A DNA stretch of 64,000 bases, from NCBI GenBank assembly GCA_035582835.1, contig JAYKAV010000778.1:2953860-3017859 (forward strand). The letters are read 5' to 3'. The notes under the pieces are model-generated. The model was given only the letters and a program-made list of their open reading frames with translations, was not told where the DNA came from and made no database searches. A program made the translations under genes and the position numbers. Origin of the DNA: Phoebastria nigripes. Lineage: Eukaryota > Chordata > Aves > Procellariiformes > Diomedeidae. Below, one piece after another: positions 13,085 through 24,420 of the stretch; the stretch's first letter is position 1; the number at the start of each line of letters is the position of its first letter.

Positions 13085-13809
13085 CCCCAAGGTAGCATAA
13101 GATTTGGTTTGCCAAAACAAATTTTGTTTGCTATGGAGAAAATAGTGTAGTGACATTGCTCCTCTTCTGGACAAATGCAGATGTTAACTACTGTTACTAG
13201 CTTTCTCTCATGTAGGTACTTAAAACTTAAATACCCATATGATTTGACTTTTGATGGGTCATGTGCCAAGTACATACACATGGTCAAGAAGGCTCAAAAA
13301 TACTTCAAGACCTTAATAACATCATAGCAGATACTTAATGAAATAATTATTTCTAAGATTAGGAGATGCTGATTACTTTTAAGAAGAGTAATACTACACC
13401 AGTCAAATGAGTAGATCTTAAAAGTAACTAGGGGTCTTAAGTACTTCAATTTCTAGCACTGCATTTGAGTTGGTAGGGTCTTTCTTGGGACTTCCAACAG
13501 GAAAATTATTTTTAAATGGTCGTTAACTCTCATTTCAGGTCTACCTTAACCTAAATGTAAGCAAATACTTTTTTTTTTCTCACTTCCCCTCTCCAGATCT
13601 TATCGTTTATCTGAAAATCAGTATGACTCATGTTACTGCTTCCATTTAAGTAGCATTTAATTCTTTTCTAAACATTTGGACATAAGTTTTTATTTGTTTT
13701 TTATTTGATTTATTGGTTCTTTATTCAGGGCCACAGAAGTCCAAAGGTTTCATCACAGCTTTGAACCTGTGACAAAATTATGTTCTGCCTTTGAAATTCA
13801 GTTTCATCA

Positions 13810-13866
13810 AGTGGATTTCAAAAAAGTTAAGCCATCTTTGTTGAAGATGGCTTTTTTGAAGCCACT
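13810..13866. repeat. 57-nt imperfect hairpin
   Basis: Arms pair as AGTGG/CCACT (outer), TTCAAAA/TTTTGAA (middle) and AAGCCATCTT/AAGATGGCTT (inner, 13829-13838 with 13844-13853) around a TGTTG loop. That is 22 pairs, with one 5-nt bulge on the 5' arm and a small internal loop. The size and shape recall a pre-miRNA or a palindromic transposon relic, but nothing proves either. Confidence 0.6.
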
Positions 13867-13913
13867 GTTTGAATGGTGATTTTTAGCAGTTGGTATAAAT
13901 AGCCACTTGAAGA

Positions 13914-13917
<4 letters not shown>

Positions 13918-13946
<29 letters not shown>
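13918..13946. repeat. Poly(A) tract, 29 bases
   Basis: Pure A run about 50 bases after the hairpin at 13810-13866. No AATAAA precedes it at the usual distance, so it is not clearly a retroposed tail. Confidence 0.85.
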
Positions 13947-14190
13947 CACACCATCATTTGAAACCTTAAATCAATCTATGTATGATGCAATGTAAGATTG
14001 TGTCGTTGAGCTGCATGTGTCTGTAACTATTTTCTTGCTATGCCACCTTTTAGCTTAAAAAATGTTACATTAAAATTTCACCCATTTTCATTTTTCCTTT
14101 AAAAAGTATGGTTCTTCAGGTTTTATGTTTACCAAAACAGAGTCATGAGCTTTTTCAGGATAATTTATGAAACTTGGAAACACAATATTA

Positions 14191-14230
14191 TTTACTAAGT
14201 TTAAAAAACTTAGTAAACTTTACTAAGTTT
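14191..14230. repeat. Alternating inverted/direct 12-mer triplet
   Basis: TTTACTAAGTTT is at 14191-14202, its exact reverse complement at 14206-14217 after a 3-base AAA spacer, and a second forward copy at 14219-14230. The first two form a perfect 12-bp stem with a three-base loop. The third copy makes the array self-complementary in two ways. Confidence 0.75.
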
Positions 14231-15365
14231 ATCCTGTAGAAACTGAATTCTGTTTACGGTATGTTTTTGTCTGTGGTGTTTATCCTAACTCTGTTTTCAA
14301 TATGTTAGTTGGGAACATTAGACCTGCATTAAGCAGAGTTCTGCTACCCTCCCAAAAAGCTGTCTTTGTAGGCATAGCAGAGATTTTCTGTTGACTGAAT
14401 GAGTTGCTTCAAAAAGATGGGATGTGGACTCCCAAAAAACAAAAGATACTGTTAATTTAAGAAGCTAAAACAAATAGTGCTATTTTTAAAGTCTTATATC
14501 TATTTTTTTTAATGTAGCTGCTTTGTAGAACTGTCCACAATGTATGTCACAAGCCAGAATTGTACAGGATAATAATGACACGATTTTTATAGTTGTAAAT
14601 GCATTTTTGGTTTGTTTGTTTGCACTTCAATCCACTCTCCTGACTTGTTCTACAGCAAGTTTGGTAGATTTGTCCTTGCATTAAAAACACTGCATGAAGA
14701 CAATGAATTGATCATTTTCAAAAGACAATGCATTAGATTCTGAAAGCCATTTGTACATTTAATGAGTCTGCTCTTGAAATTCAAAAAAATTACNACAGCA
14801 TGTATTATGTAAAACAAAAACCTCCAAGTTAGAGACGGAGCATTGGAGGTACTGCTTTATGTGTCCTCCTTAACTACCTTTTTTGTAGAAGCCGCATGGC
14901 TTGCATTTCTCTCCCTCTAACCTTTCTTTAGTCCAGTTCAGCAAGGTACTTGAGCAAATGGGTACTGTGGGTCATTAAGGTGAATGGGACTGGCAAATGA
15001 TTAAGTGCCTTCCTGAATCAGAATCTTTGGTCTGATTGTGCGATATGTGGAGCCAGCTTAGTAACTGTTTAGTGAAAACATGTTGCAAGAAAAACAATCA
15101 GCTTCCACCCATCTGGTCCATGTATTTTGCATATTGAAAGGAGAAAAGTAATTTCTTCCATTGAGACCCACTCTTTCTGGTGAAAAATGGACAAAATTGC
15201 TCCACTGAACAGGGTGTTAGTCATAGTTTTGCCTAGTTGCAAAATTGGCAAAGTACTAAAAATGGACTCATTTTGCTTTACTTGCATTGCTTTTTTGACA
15301 GTGTACTGTACATTAAATGTTTGCGCAAGGAAAGGTGATCAATTGGAAAATGTACAGGAAAAAAG

Positions 15366-15389
15366 CCCCCCCCCCCCAAAAAAAAAAAA
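15366..15389. repeat. Adjacent C12 and A12 homopolymers
   Basis: Twelve Cs (15366-15377) run directly into twelve As (15378-15389). Such junctions are length-unstable and prone to sequencing error. Confidence 0.85.
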
Positions 15390-16964
15390 GTGCTCAGTTT
15401 AAGAAAGTATTTTTTTAAACAGCCAGAATCAGAAGATAGTCAATGTTTTATCATTTGCTGTCCTGCAATGGAATACTGTCTTCTTAAACGTACAACAATG
15501 AATTTAGTGCAGAATTGTCACAAATTTGTTCATCTTCACAATGCCCAATTTTTTTTATGATCATCATTAAATGTTTATTGTTGGTGGTTATAGTTTATTG
15601 TTAATGATCATGACTTTTTATCTGTCTATAGAAAAACAGCTACAGTTATTTACGCTGCTGCGTTAGTTTATTCTACATCTGTGGTCAGTGGAAATAAAAT
15701 TTGAAAATAGCCATTAAACTTACATATGGGAAAAAATTTACGCTTGCTTTTTTACAGTAGCAGGAAGGACAACAACTTGTTTTAGACATGAATTACTGTT
15801 ATTTAGTTTTAATTGTAAGTATGCCTGAGTTTTCGTAATATGAAGTGATAAAACCTTTGTTTACATCAGTAGTTTTTCTTCTAATGTTGATTTAGGGGAG
15901 AAAAAGAGAAAGTAATAGAATAGGCACAACTAGAGCATTTATGTTCTATAATAATTCTTTCTCTAGCAAAGCTTAAGTGTTAATGGACAGTCTGAAAAAT
16001 GTTTAGATTAGTTCTCACAGAAGAAATACACAGAAAAAAAGACAGCTTTTAGTTTAGCGAAGTTTTCTGCAACATGACTCTCCGTCTATCAAGTGATTAT
16101 GTTAGTAGACAAAGCATTTTTGGTAGGAAAGACTACGTACATATTCTGGATGATATGTACAACTGAAACGGGAGCATAAAGGAGGAAGGCCACATCCCTA
16201 AGGACGGTCTTTTGATTGATTTACCATTATAGTTCAAATAGGGGAACAAGATTCAGGCCCACTGATTGTCACTGACTTTACTCTTAAAGGAAGTTCTGTT
16301 GTAAATGGTATTTGTGATACTCTTGTTACACATTTTTACAAGGAAGCGAGAAACCCACCAACCCACAGTTTTTCTAGCTGATTCGTGACACTCTTAGCGA
16401 AACCATGGATATAAATGAAATTCCTATCTAGTATTCACTGACAGTGTATCTGTAAAATTATTTATCTTTCAGTAAGCTAAAACTACTCAAATACATTTAT
16501 GAATTTATTGAACTCTCTCTGTCTTCCCCAAAGCTTTGGGTTTTACTTTTTAAAAATGAAATATCATTGCCTTTTTTTTTTTTTTTAAATTTAATTTTTT
16601 TTTTTTTTTAATCTGAAAGTCTAAACTTGTCTTAAAGTGCTTTTTGAAAGAGTAAACCATGAGGAAGTTTTTCATTTAACCCAAAATGAAATTAGTGAGG
16701 TTCTAGAAGCAGAAAGGAAAAAAAAAGCTTAATTATTAAGACTTTTCTCAAAAGTTTCAGACAGCAAGTTTCTTATTCTGACACTAGCAGACTGTTTTCT
16801 TGAGACTTTCTGATAAATATAACAACCTTATGAGCTTGGGTGCTAAGGCAGTTTGAAGTTACTTATTCCCGTATCTTAGAATCACAGAATCATAGAATCA
16901 TTAAGGTTGGAAAAGACCTCTAAGATCATTGAGTCCAACTGTCAACCCAACACCACCATGCCCA

Positions 16965-18627
16965 TTAAACCATGTCCCTAAGCGCTTCATCTACACCTCT
17001 TTTAAATACTTCAGGGATGGTGACTCCACCACTTCCCTGGGCAGCCTGTTCCAATGCTTAACCACTCTTTCAGTAAAGAAATTTTTCCTAATGTCCAATC
17101 TAAACCTCCCCTGGCGCAACTTGAGGCCATTTCCTNNNNNNNNNNNNNNNNNNNNNNNNNNNNNNNNNNNNNNNNNNNNNNNNNNNNNNNNNNNNNNNNN
17201 NNNNNNNNNNNNNNNNNNNNNNNNNNNNNNNNNNNNNNNNNNNNNNNNNNNNNNNNNNNNNNNNNNNNNNNNNNNNNNNNNNNNNNNNNNNNNNNNNNNN
17301 NNNNNNNNNNNNNNNNNNNNNNNNNNNNNNNNNNNNNNNNNNNNNNNNNNNNNNNNNNNNNNNNNNNNNNNNNNNNNNNNNNNNNNNNNNNNNNNNNNNN
17401 NNNNNNNNNNNNNNNNNNNNNNNNNNNNNNNNNNNNNNNNNNNNNNNNNNNNNNNNNNNNNNNNNNNNNNNNNNNNNNNNNNNNNNNNNNNNNNNNNNNN
17501 NNNNNNNNNNNNNNNNNNNNNNNNNNNNNNNNNNNNNNNNNNNNNNNNNNNNNNNNNNNNNNNNNNNNNNNNNNNNNNNNNNNNNNNNNNNNNNNNNNNN
17601 NNNNNNNNNNNNNNNNNNNNNNNNNNNNNNNNNNNNNNNNNNNNNNNNNNNNNNNNNNNNNNNNNNNNNNNNNNNNNNNNNNNNNNNNNNNNNNNNNNNN
17701 NNNNNNNNNNNNNNNNNNNNNNNNNNNNNNNNNNNNNNNNNNNNNNNNNNNNNNNNNNNNNNNNNNNNNNNNNNNNNNNNNNNNNNNNNNNNNNNNNNNN
17801 NNNNNNNNNNNNNNNNNNNNNNNNNNNNNNNNNNNNNNNNNNNNNNNNNNNNNNNNNNNNNNNNNNNNNNNNNNNNNNNNNNNNNNNNNNNNNNNGTCTA
17901 GGCCATGAGCCGCCAGCTTCTCTACGAGGATGCTGTGGGAGACAGTGTCGAAGGCTTTACTGAAGTCCAGGTAGACCACATCCACAGCCTTTCCCTCATC
18001 CACTGGGCGGGTCACCTGGTCATGGGAGGAGATCAGGTTGGTCAAGCAGGACCTGCCTTTCATGAACCCGTGCTGGCTGGGCCTGATCCCCTGGTTGTCC
18101 CGCACATGGCTTGTGAGCGGCCCCAAGATGAACCGCTCCATAATGTTCCCCGGCACCGAGGTCAGGCTGACAGGCCTGTAGTTCCCCGGGTCCTCCTTCT
18201 GGTGCTTCTTGTAGATGGGCGTCACATTGGCAAGCCTCCAGTTGTCCGGGATCTCCCCCGTTAACCAGGACTGCTGATAAATGATGGAGAGTGGCTTGGC
18301 AAGCTCCTCCNCCAGCTCCCTCAGCACTCTCAGGTGGATCCCATCCGGCCCCATAGACTTGTGAGCGTCCAGGTGGCGTAGCAGGTAGTTCACTGCTTCC
18401 TCTTGGATTATGGGGGGTTTATCCTGCTCGCTGTCCCCGTCTTCCAGCTCAGGGGGCTGAACACCCTGAGGATAACTGGTCTGACTATTAAAGACTGAGG
18501 CAAAGGCGGCATTAAGTACTTCAGCCTTTTCCTCATCCTCGGTGGCAATGTTCCCCCCCGCATCCAATAAAGGATGGAGGNTCTCCTTGGCTCTCTTTTT
18601 GTCATTAATATATTTGTAAAAACATTT
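16965..18627 (-). pseudogene. CR1 ORF2 reverse transcriptase (partial, broken)
   Basis: Read leftwards from about 18627, the frame stays open for some 243 codons up to the gap. Motifs appear in the RT order: FYKYIN and LLDAGGN near the start, NYRPVSLTS (about 18151-18192), FMKGRSCLTN (about 18037-18069) and the catalytic block LDFSKAFDTVSH (about 17930-17975). Beyond the gap the C-terminal segment [17 protein letters not shown]...[15 protein letters not shown] is present, in a different frame from a simple read-through of the 760 Ns. After SPSL one base appears to be missing near 17011-17013: the frame runs into TAG at 16991-16993, while the family reading ([14 protein letters not shown]) continues in the next frame to TAA at 16965-16967. 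An ambiguous base is at 18311. The copy cannot encode a full ORF2. The catalytic ADD box would be inside the gap. Confidence 0.85.
17136..17895. other. Assembly gap (760 Ns) inside CR1
   Basis: A continuous N run lies wholly within the CR1 element. It is probably a repeat-induced break; the true length may differ, which would also affect the apparent frame change across it. Any ORF spanning it is an artefact. Confidence 0.97.
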
Positions 18628-18640
18628 TTCCTTACTTCAG

Positions 18641-20479
18641 TTCTTTTGTAGCTGGATAAAATTTGCATAACTCATCACAGATAACTTCACTGCATTTAAC
18701 AAATGCTTTAAAATGCATTTAAAAGTTTCTTCAACAGAGTAGGAATCAAGTCTTCGAAAGAGCTGATTTTGTTTTTTCTAATTATTTTTTAATGGCTATT
18801 ATTCTGTTTGTTTATTTGTGTATATACTAGGATTAAATATATAAATGTATAAACTAGGATTAAATGACCTCTGCAAGATACTGGGAAAAAACTGAAGATA
18901 TTTTTTTGATTTGAGAAAAAACAGTTTCTACAGGGAAAATTAGGGTTTTTGCAGAGATGTGTAGAAAATAGTGAATGTCTCACATTCCTTTCCTCCAATC
19001 TGCAGCTTTAACACCAAAATCTGACTCCCATGTTGAACAATGCTAGAATGTAGGATTTTCAGTCTTCTACGAAAGAGTTCAGAGCAAGAGTTTTTAACCT
19101 TGGTGCTTTATGACATGTTGCATGATACAGAATCCATTTCAGTTAAAAATAAAATAATACAAGAAATTTAAAAGTATAAAAAGTAAAAAATAAGGTTTCT
19201 TGCTCTTAAGACATAGGAAGAAATTTAATCATTACATTAGGAAGGGGGCGAGCCTGAGGCAGAATTTATTCTAAAGTAGTTTTTCTGACTCTACATATCT
19301 TCTTAATTCAGCTGTTGTTCCTAGAAAAAGGAGCCTTTGTTGTTTTTTTGCAGTAGTTGTTAACAATAGGACAAATTACTTATTCCTTAAGAATAATGCT
19401 CTTGGTTTTTCCATTACGCAAACAATAGTTTTCTGTTTCATTTCTAAAATATAAATGTGAATACTTGAAGACACAACATAGAGAATGGAAGAGGGGAAAA
19501 AAGTACCATTCTAGCAGAAGATCTCGTAGTTATAAAACTCCTTTAGGAATTTTTTGTTTCATAAAAATATAAATGGAGTATAGGTGTACTGCAGGATAAG
19601 GGCAGGCAGAGCCATCTCATATCTGTAATGGTAAGTGAATCTGTATACGTGATGGAATCTATGCTGTGTCTGACAGACAAGTGGATGCAGTAAATCTTGT
19701 CAGGGATTTACTGATATAAAGGCCCCTGACATAAATAGAAAACAATGCAGTCTGGGTGCTGAACTTGTTATAGTGATGTGGAATCTGGACCAAAAGCTAG
19801 TACTGATGTTTTTGAAACTAGTAGTCGTAGAAATAATAAAAGTTGGGGTTGCATTTACTTCTAAAGATATTATAGTGGAAAGTAGGAACGAAGGGATTTT
19901 AAAGGACCACATGTCTCATAAGAGTGTTCTTAAGTCTCAATTTTAATCAACACCTGTTTCTCTTAGTGAATTTAGTTGTGAAGAGGAACATCTCGATGTC
20001 CTCGCACACTCATTGGCTTCAGAATTAACAGTGGCTCTGCAGAAGCAAAAACTGCAGGGTCAGCCTTTGAGACCTTTGTTTTGTGTTTGTATAGGAGCCT
20101 GTGTTTATAGTGTCTGTGTTTCTGACTCTGAGAAGTAACTGTTTTTATGCAGCTCCACATCTCAAAGCAGGAAGTATGACAGCGTTTGTTTTTGCTTTTG
20201 TTTGGCGATTTAAAAAGAATGATTAAAAATGAATGATCCCAAAGGCAGATTTTATAGCCTTTCCTTTTGCATTTTTAATGTTAATTGACCAGTTTCAATA
20301 TGAATGAAAAGTTACTCCTAAATAAACACAAGGTCACATTTTCTGCAAGGAAAAAGTTCCTCATCTAGTCTTTCCTACCTCTGTGGGGAAAGGGTAAGTC
20401 AAACTTTCTACTTACTTATCCTCCCCAGTCACTATCAGGGGATATAGCCTCATCCTCTCAATGGCCTCTTTCTGGTTCT
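18641..20479. other. Non-coding DNA, nothing recognised
   Basis: AT-rich sequence with a 27-bp-period imperfect duplication at 18820-18865 (GTATATACTAGGATTAAAT, then GTATAAACTAGGATTAAAT). No ORF of interest. Confidence 0.6.
18820..18865. repeat. Imperfect 27-bp-period duplication
   Basis: GTATATACTAGGATTAAAT (18820-18838) and GTATAAACTAGGATTAAAT (18847-18865) differ at one position and are 27 bases apart. Confidence 0.65.
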
Positions 20480-20990
20480 CTGTTAGTGATCGTATTTAAT
20501 CACGTGTTCTCCTCCATGCACTTTTAAACTGGCTCCCTCTTGGTATCATGTATCAGAATGGTCTTGTCTGCTCTTCCTGAGGACTTTTGTGGCTTAGCTC
20601 TATTTCAATTACCGTTAAAATGTTGATTCCATCTCCAGTGGACCTATGATACCAGCCTTCATCATCCACTTATTAATCGTTGAAAAAAATGATGCTGTTT
20701 CCACCATGATCTTTCTAAATATCTGCAAACTGATTTAATTACCTTCTTTCAAATCCTTTCCTGTAACTCTCCTCTGGTGTTATATCCAAAAGAAGCTGTC
20801 ACAATGCTCAGGAGGCTTATATTTTGAGGCTGCATCCCATCACTGTGACCACTGTTGTCCTATTGTTTCCTTGTGCTTTCTAATGCTTATTTATTTCTTG
20901 GCTTTAGTTTCAGATTACAAACTCTGCAGTGAGGACGAATTTTTTTTGTGGGTTTTTACAGCAGGGAATTCAGTTAGATACTGGGGCTAG
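20480..20990 (+). mobile_element. Probable ancient CR1/L3-like LINE 3' end
   Basis: The stretch is more C-rich than its surroundings. In the same order it carries degenerate versions of blocks I recall from an old amniote LINE 3' region abundant in turtles: a CTTTCAAATCCTTTCCTGTAA-like block (about 20747), a GAGGCTGCATCCCATCACTG-like block (about 20827), a TTGTTTCCTTGTGCT block (about 20864) and a tail resembling the GATTGTAAGCTCTTTGGGGC motif (20915-20935, read as CAGATTACAAACTCTGCAGTG). Orientation is plus because the tail is on the right. The family assignment is from memory and the copy is heavily mutated, so boundaries are approximate. Confidence 0.4.
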
Positions 20991-23435
20991 ACTAAAGCAA
21001 TCCTCACAGTAAAACAAAACAGGTATACTGAAGAACTCTGTTACAATTGTGTTAGGGGGGTTATTAGGGATATAGCTCCAGCAGTACTGGAGACCTACTT
21101 GTAAGATTTGTTTGTATGGTTGTGAAAATTTTGTGTCCTTCAGCCCAGATGCTATGTGTTATAGAACTGTTTTTGCTCATGCCCTGCTATTTAAATGTCA
21201 TGGAATTAGTTCAGAACACTTCCTAAGACAAAGGAAAAATTCTTAATGCAATGTCATAAAGCAGTTAACCCTTTCTTTATGCCACCATTGTATATCATTT
21301 GGGAATCAAATCCTACAACCAGACCTCCTCATAAGTGAAGATAGGTCTTTCCATGCAGTATGCAAAACACTTCGCATCCACAGACTTCTTGGGGCGGAGG
21401 GGAATACTATTGAGATCTAAGGGCTCTTAAAGGTCTTCCTGAGAGTTGCACAGTTGCTCTGCGTTTGTACTGCTGCATATTCCTCCTTGTTTCCAAACCC
21501 ATGGATCGTGACATACTGCTCAAGATATTTCTGATTATTGTGCTTTGAGTTTGATGACTGAGCTTAGTAACTGTAGCACTTGGTATGTTAGCTTAGATTT
21601 AGAAAACTAAAGCATGTTGTTAGGATGTAATTCCTTCCATGTAAGTTCTGGTTAAGGTTAATGTGATATAAGCTCCACTGCTATCCTTTCTAAGTCACGA
21701 GCTGTGCAGTGACTTAGAAAGAGTATTAAAAAAGCTTCATTTGATCCTGGCTGTTGGGTCTTTGGGGAGAACAAATAACAGGGGATTAAAGGGAAAAGTG
21801 TACTGTAAGAATTTGGCAGGAAAATCTATAACAAAAGGATTAAGTAACTGTCCCTGATGAAAGAGAAGCAACTGAATGTGTCTTTTTGTCTTTTGAAAGA
21901 CAGAAGAGGTTTTAATGTAATTTTATTCATTGGGACCTAAAAGGTCAGCTTAGTGCTCAAGTTTAACATAAAATGTGTAACTGGAAAGTGGTAAAAAGAA
22001 TAGGTAAAAATGCTGTTGCATTGGTTCTATTTCTTGTTCCATTACTGCTTGCTTTTACCTTGGTAATTGCAAGAGAATTTGGATTTTATCATCTCCGTCT
22101 AAGGCTAAGTGCAGTGTAGGCAACCAAACTTCCCAGTTTTCTGAAGTATCTGAGCTTTTCTGTATGTCTGTATTTGCAATCCACTGTTGCCTGCAGAGAG
22201 AGATTTCTTAAAACTCTCAGCAAGACAACATAAAAACCCCCTGTATACTGCAAAATGGTAAATGTTTCTAAATTGAAAGAATGACTATGAATAGGCAGTG
22301 AGGCAGGAACCTGCACGTCAGAGTATTCAGACTAGTTTAAAATATTTGCTATTCCATAAGTGAGTTATGTTTCAGCCGACAAAGCATGTGGCTGCACTGT
22401 CAGATGGAAAAATCATCAAGGGACTTAACTCAGCTATTATCCTGTGATCTTCAAATAATCTCTTAAATTAAAAATATTTGGAATATGTTGATAACTACTT
22501 TGTATTTTAAACAGTATTCTGATTATTTACTATCAACTAATGATGACTTTGAAGTCACTTGAGGCATGGCAGAGCTAATTATTTTATTTGGCTGTGAAAG
22601 TGCAACACAGGAGATGGTTGTCGAAATACAATTTTTTTTTTTTTTTTTCCTCCATACATCTTTAAGTATGCATTACAGAAGTGCATCACAGCCCCTGTAA
22701 GCTATAATGCAAGTGATTCCTTGATTTACTTCTAACAACTACTGCATTCTAAATTTACTGTTGCCAGTGAATGTAGGTCTTAGTCTATATTACAGTCTTG
22801 TAACTATATATCTTTTACTGAATGACAGTGTTGTCACTGCAGTGTAGTGCAGGAAAGTTACTGTGAGTACTGCTTCAAGTTTGTAAATGAACATTCTTAG
22901 TCTGAGTTTATATGCTTATTATGTGTAAATAAGTCTGATAGGTATTAAATACAGTTTTGAAGCTAGCTACGAAAAACCTCATTCCATGTCCTTTGCTAAT
23001 TTAATCAAGAAATAGATTTTACCCTGAAATGTGTGTGTCCTTTTAACATTAAAGAAATTCGTTTTTTAAATATGAGAAGTTCAAAACAAATCACTTCTGT
23101 GCAACATGTAGAAGAAAAGGAGTTAAGGGATTTTTGCCACAGGATTTGTGGCAGCTATTTCTGAGAGTTACTTTTATGTTGTGAGCTATTTATAAGCAGT
23201 CCACAGTCTTGAATGTGTCACAGTGCTCATAAATCCATCATAAAATCTCCAACTGTGTATAACTACTGTCAACTTTGACTGTGTCTACTTCTGTGTTAAA
23301 TCAATACCTGAGGATCACTCAGATCCTCAAGGAGATTCCCCCATCCCACCCTTTGGCTGGGGTGCTCTATGGGCATCCATAGTGCAGCTCATCAGAATGT
23401 CTCTAGACCACCAAGGATGATAAATATTCATTTCA
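20991..23435. other. Non-coding DNA with one strong hairpin
   Basis: AT-rich sequence with no gene recognised. It contains the hairpin at 21686-21721 and a T17 run at 22632-22648. Confidence 0.55.
21686..21721. repeat. Perfect 13-bp inverted repeat (hairpin)
   Basis: CTTTCTAAGTCAC (21686-21698) and GTGACTTAGAAAG (21709-21721) are exact reverse complements separated by the 10-base loop GAGCTGTGCA. Pairing stops on both sides. Confidence 0.85.
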
Positions 23436-24420
23436 TTATATGCTGTAAAAGATGTCTTTGAGCCCTTGTTCCACAGATCCTTGCTCTCTTTGGTATGCTG
23501 TTCTGCCCTCTATTTTCTCTCCGTTATCTCTCTGCTGGGAAATTCCCTCTCTACAAACTCTGCAGGCTTGGCCCAGAGTCAGGAGGACTCTCCAGAGGAC
23601 AAAACGTAGGCCATTCAAGGGGGATTTTTTTTTTTCTTTTAAATTTTTTTTTTTTTTTAGATTTGCATGTATACAAATACAATTAATACCCTTCTCCAGA
23701 CTAGAGGCTTGAGAGACCACACAGATATGGCACAAACTTTGCTGTCTCGCTTCGCTCTGGAATAAATCCACTTTTCTCTTACTTCATACAGTCTTGGACA
23801 AAGATGAGGCCCTTCATGAGTGGTAGATACCAGGCAGTGAATTTTTAATCAGCTAAGTTCTATGAAAGTCAAATTACTTGTCAAGAAGTTTAATAGACTG
23901 TCTTGTGGTCAATTCTAGTCTGTTTTGAAACTGCCACCCAATAGGCCATGAAGCACGACAATGTCAGAAGAAACTCCCTACACCCCAGTCTGTCCTTCCA
24001 AATGAAGAAAAAAGTCTGCTTCCCTTGCATACTTACAGAGCTGACCTGAATAGAAATAACATAAGGTAGCCCACATTTTAAGGGAAAATCCCCAGGTGAA
24101 AGAGTACACAAAACACTGCAAAGCCTACTCATATGTCTGTAAGATGTCTGGTTTCTGTTCTTGCCTCCAGCTCCCAGATTTGTGAGCTCTCTTCAGAGCA
24201 AGACCTGCCTGTACTCTTGCGGCGTAGCCATGCTGGTCTGTCCCAGCTGCCCTCGGCATTCAAGTATAGTAGTGAGGTGGGTGCTAGCTCCAGTGATGAA
24301 CTCTTCTTTAGTCCCTGCTTGGCAGTCCCCAGTGGGAGATGTCCTCTGAGGCATAAGGGGCCCCCTGTCCTGGTGGGTTCCTTACAGTGTGATACAGACT
24401 GGGACACTAGGGAATGAGGT
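23436..24420. other. GC-elevated patch, open in several frames
   Basis: This ~1-kb patch is richer in G+C than its neighbours and holds several open frames of 80-110 codons on both strands. One plus frame (24133-24417) follows a good acceptor (ends 24170) and meets a GAG|GTGGGT donor-like site near 24277. Open frames on both strands at once are what low stop density in GC-richer DNA gives, so coding is not demonstrated. No family is recognised; an old transposable element or pseudogene is as likely. Interrupted T runs lie at 23625-23659. Confidence 0.35.

Larger units (their letters stand above)
13085..16877. other. Non-coding DNA with hairpins and homopolymers
   Basis: AT-rich sequence with no gene recognised. 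It carries the hairpins at 13810-13866 and 14191-14230, a poly(A) tract at 13918-13946, an adjoining C12/A12 run at 15366-15389 and paired T15 runs near 16572-16609. A strong acceptor-like tract ends near 13597, but no donor follows. Confidence 0.55.
16878..18640 (-). mobile_element. CR1 LINE, 5'-truncated, minus strand
   Basis: The left edge (AGAATCACAGAATCATAGAAT) is the reverse complement of the short terminal repeat that ends avian CR1 elements, followed by the conserved 3' UTR. The right part (about 17900-18627) encodes the N-terminal half of the CR1 ORF2 reverse transcriptase, read leftwards. Homology fades near 18630-18640, so the copy is 5'-truncated, as most CR1 copies are. An N run (17136-17895) hides most of the RT palm-to-thumb coding region; its 760-base length is close to what the family needs there. 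The long stop-free RT stretch suggests a moderately young copy. CR1 moves by target-primed reverse transcription without a poly(A) tail. Confidence 0.95.

Noticed and set aside
16929..17963. Apparent 284-518-codon ORFs
   Set aside because: They owe their length to the 760-N gap; only the CR1 RT part right of 17896 and the C-terminal block left of 17135 are real sequence.
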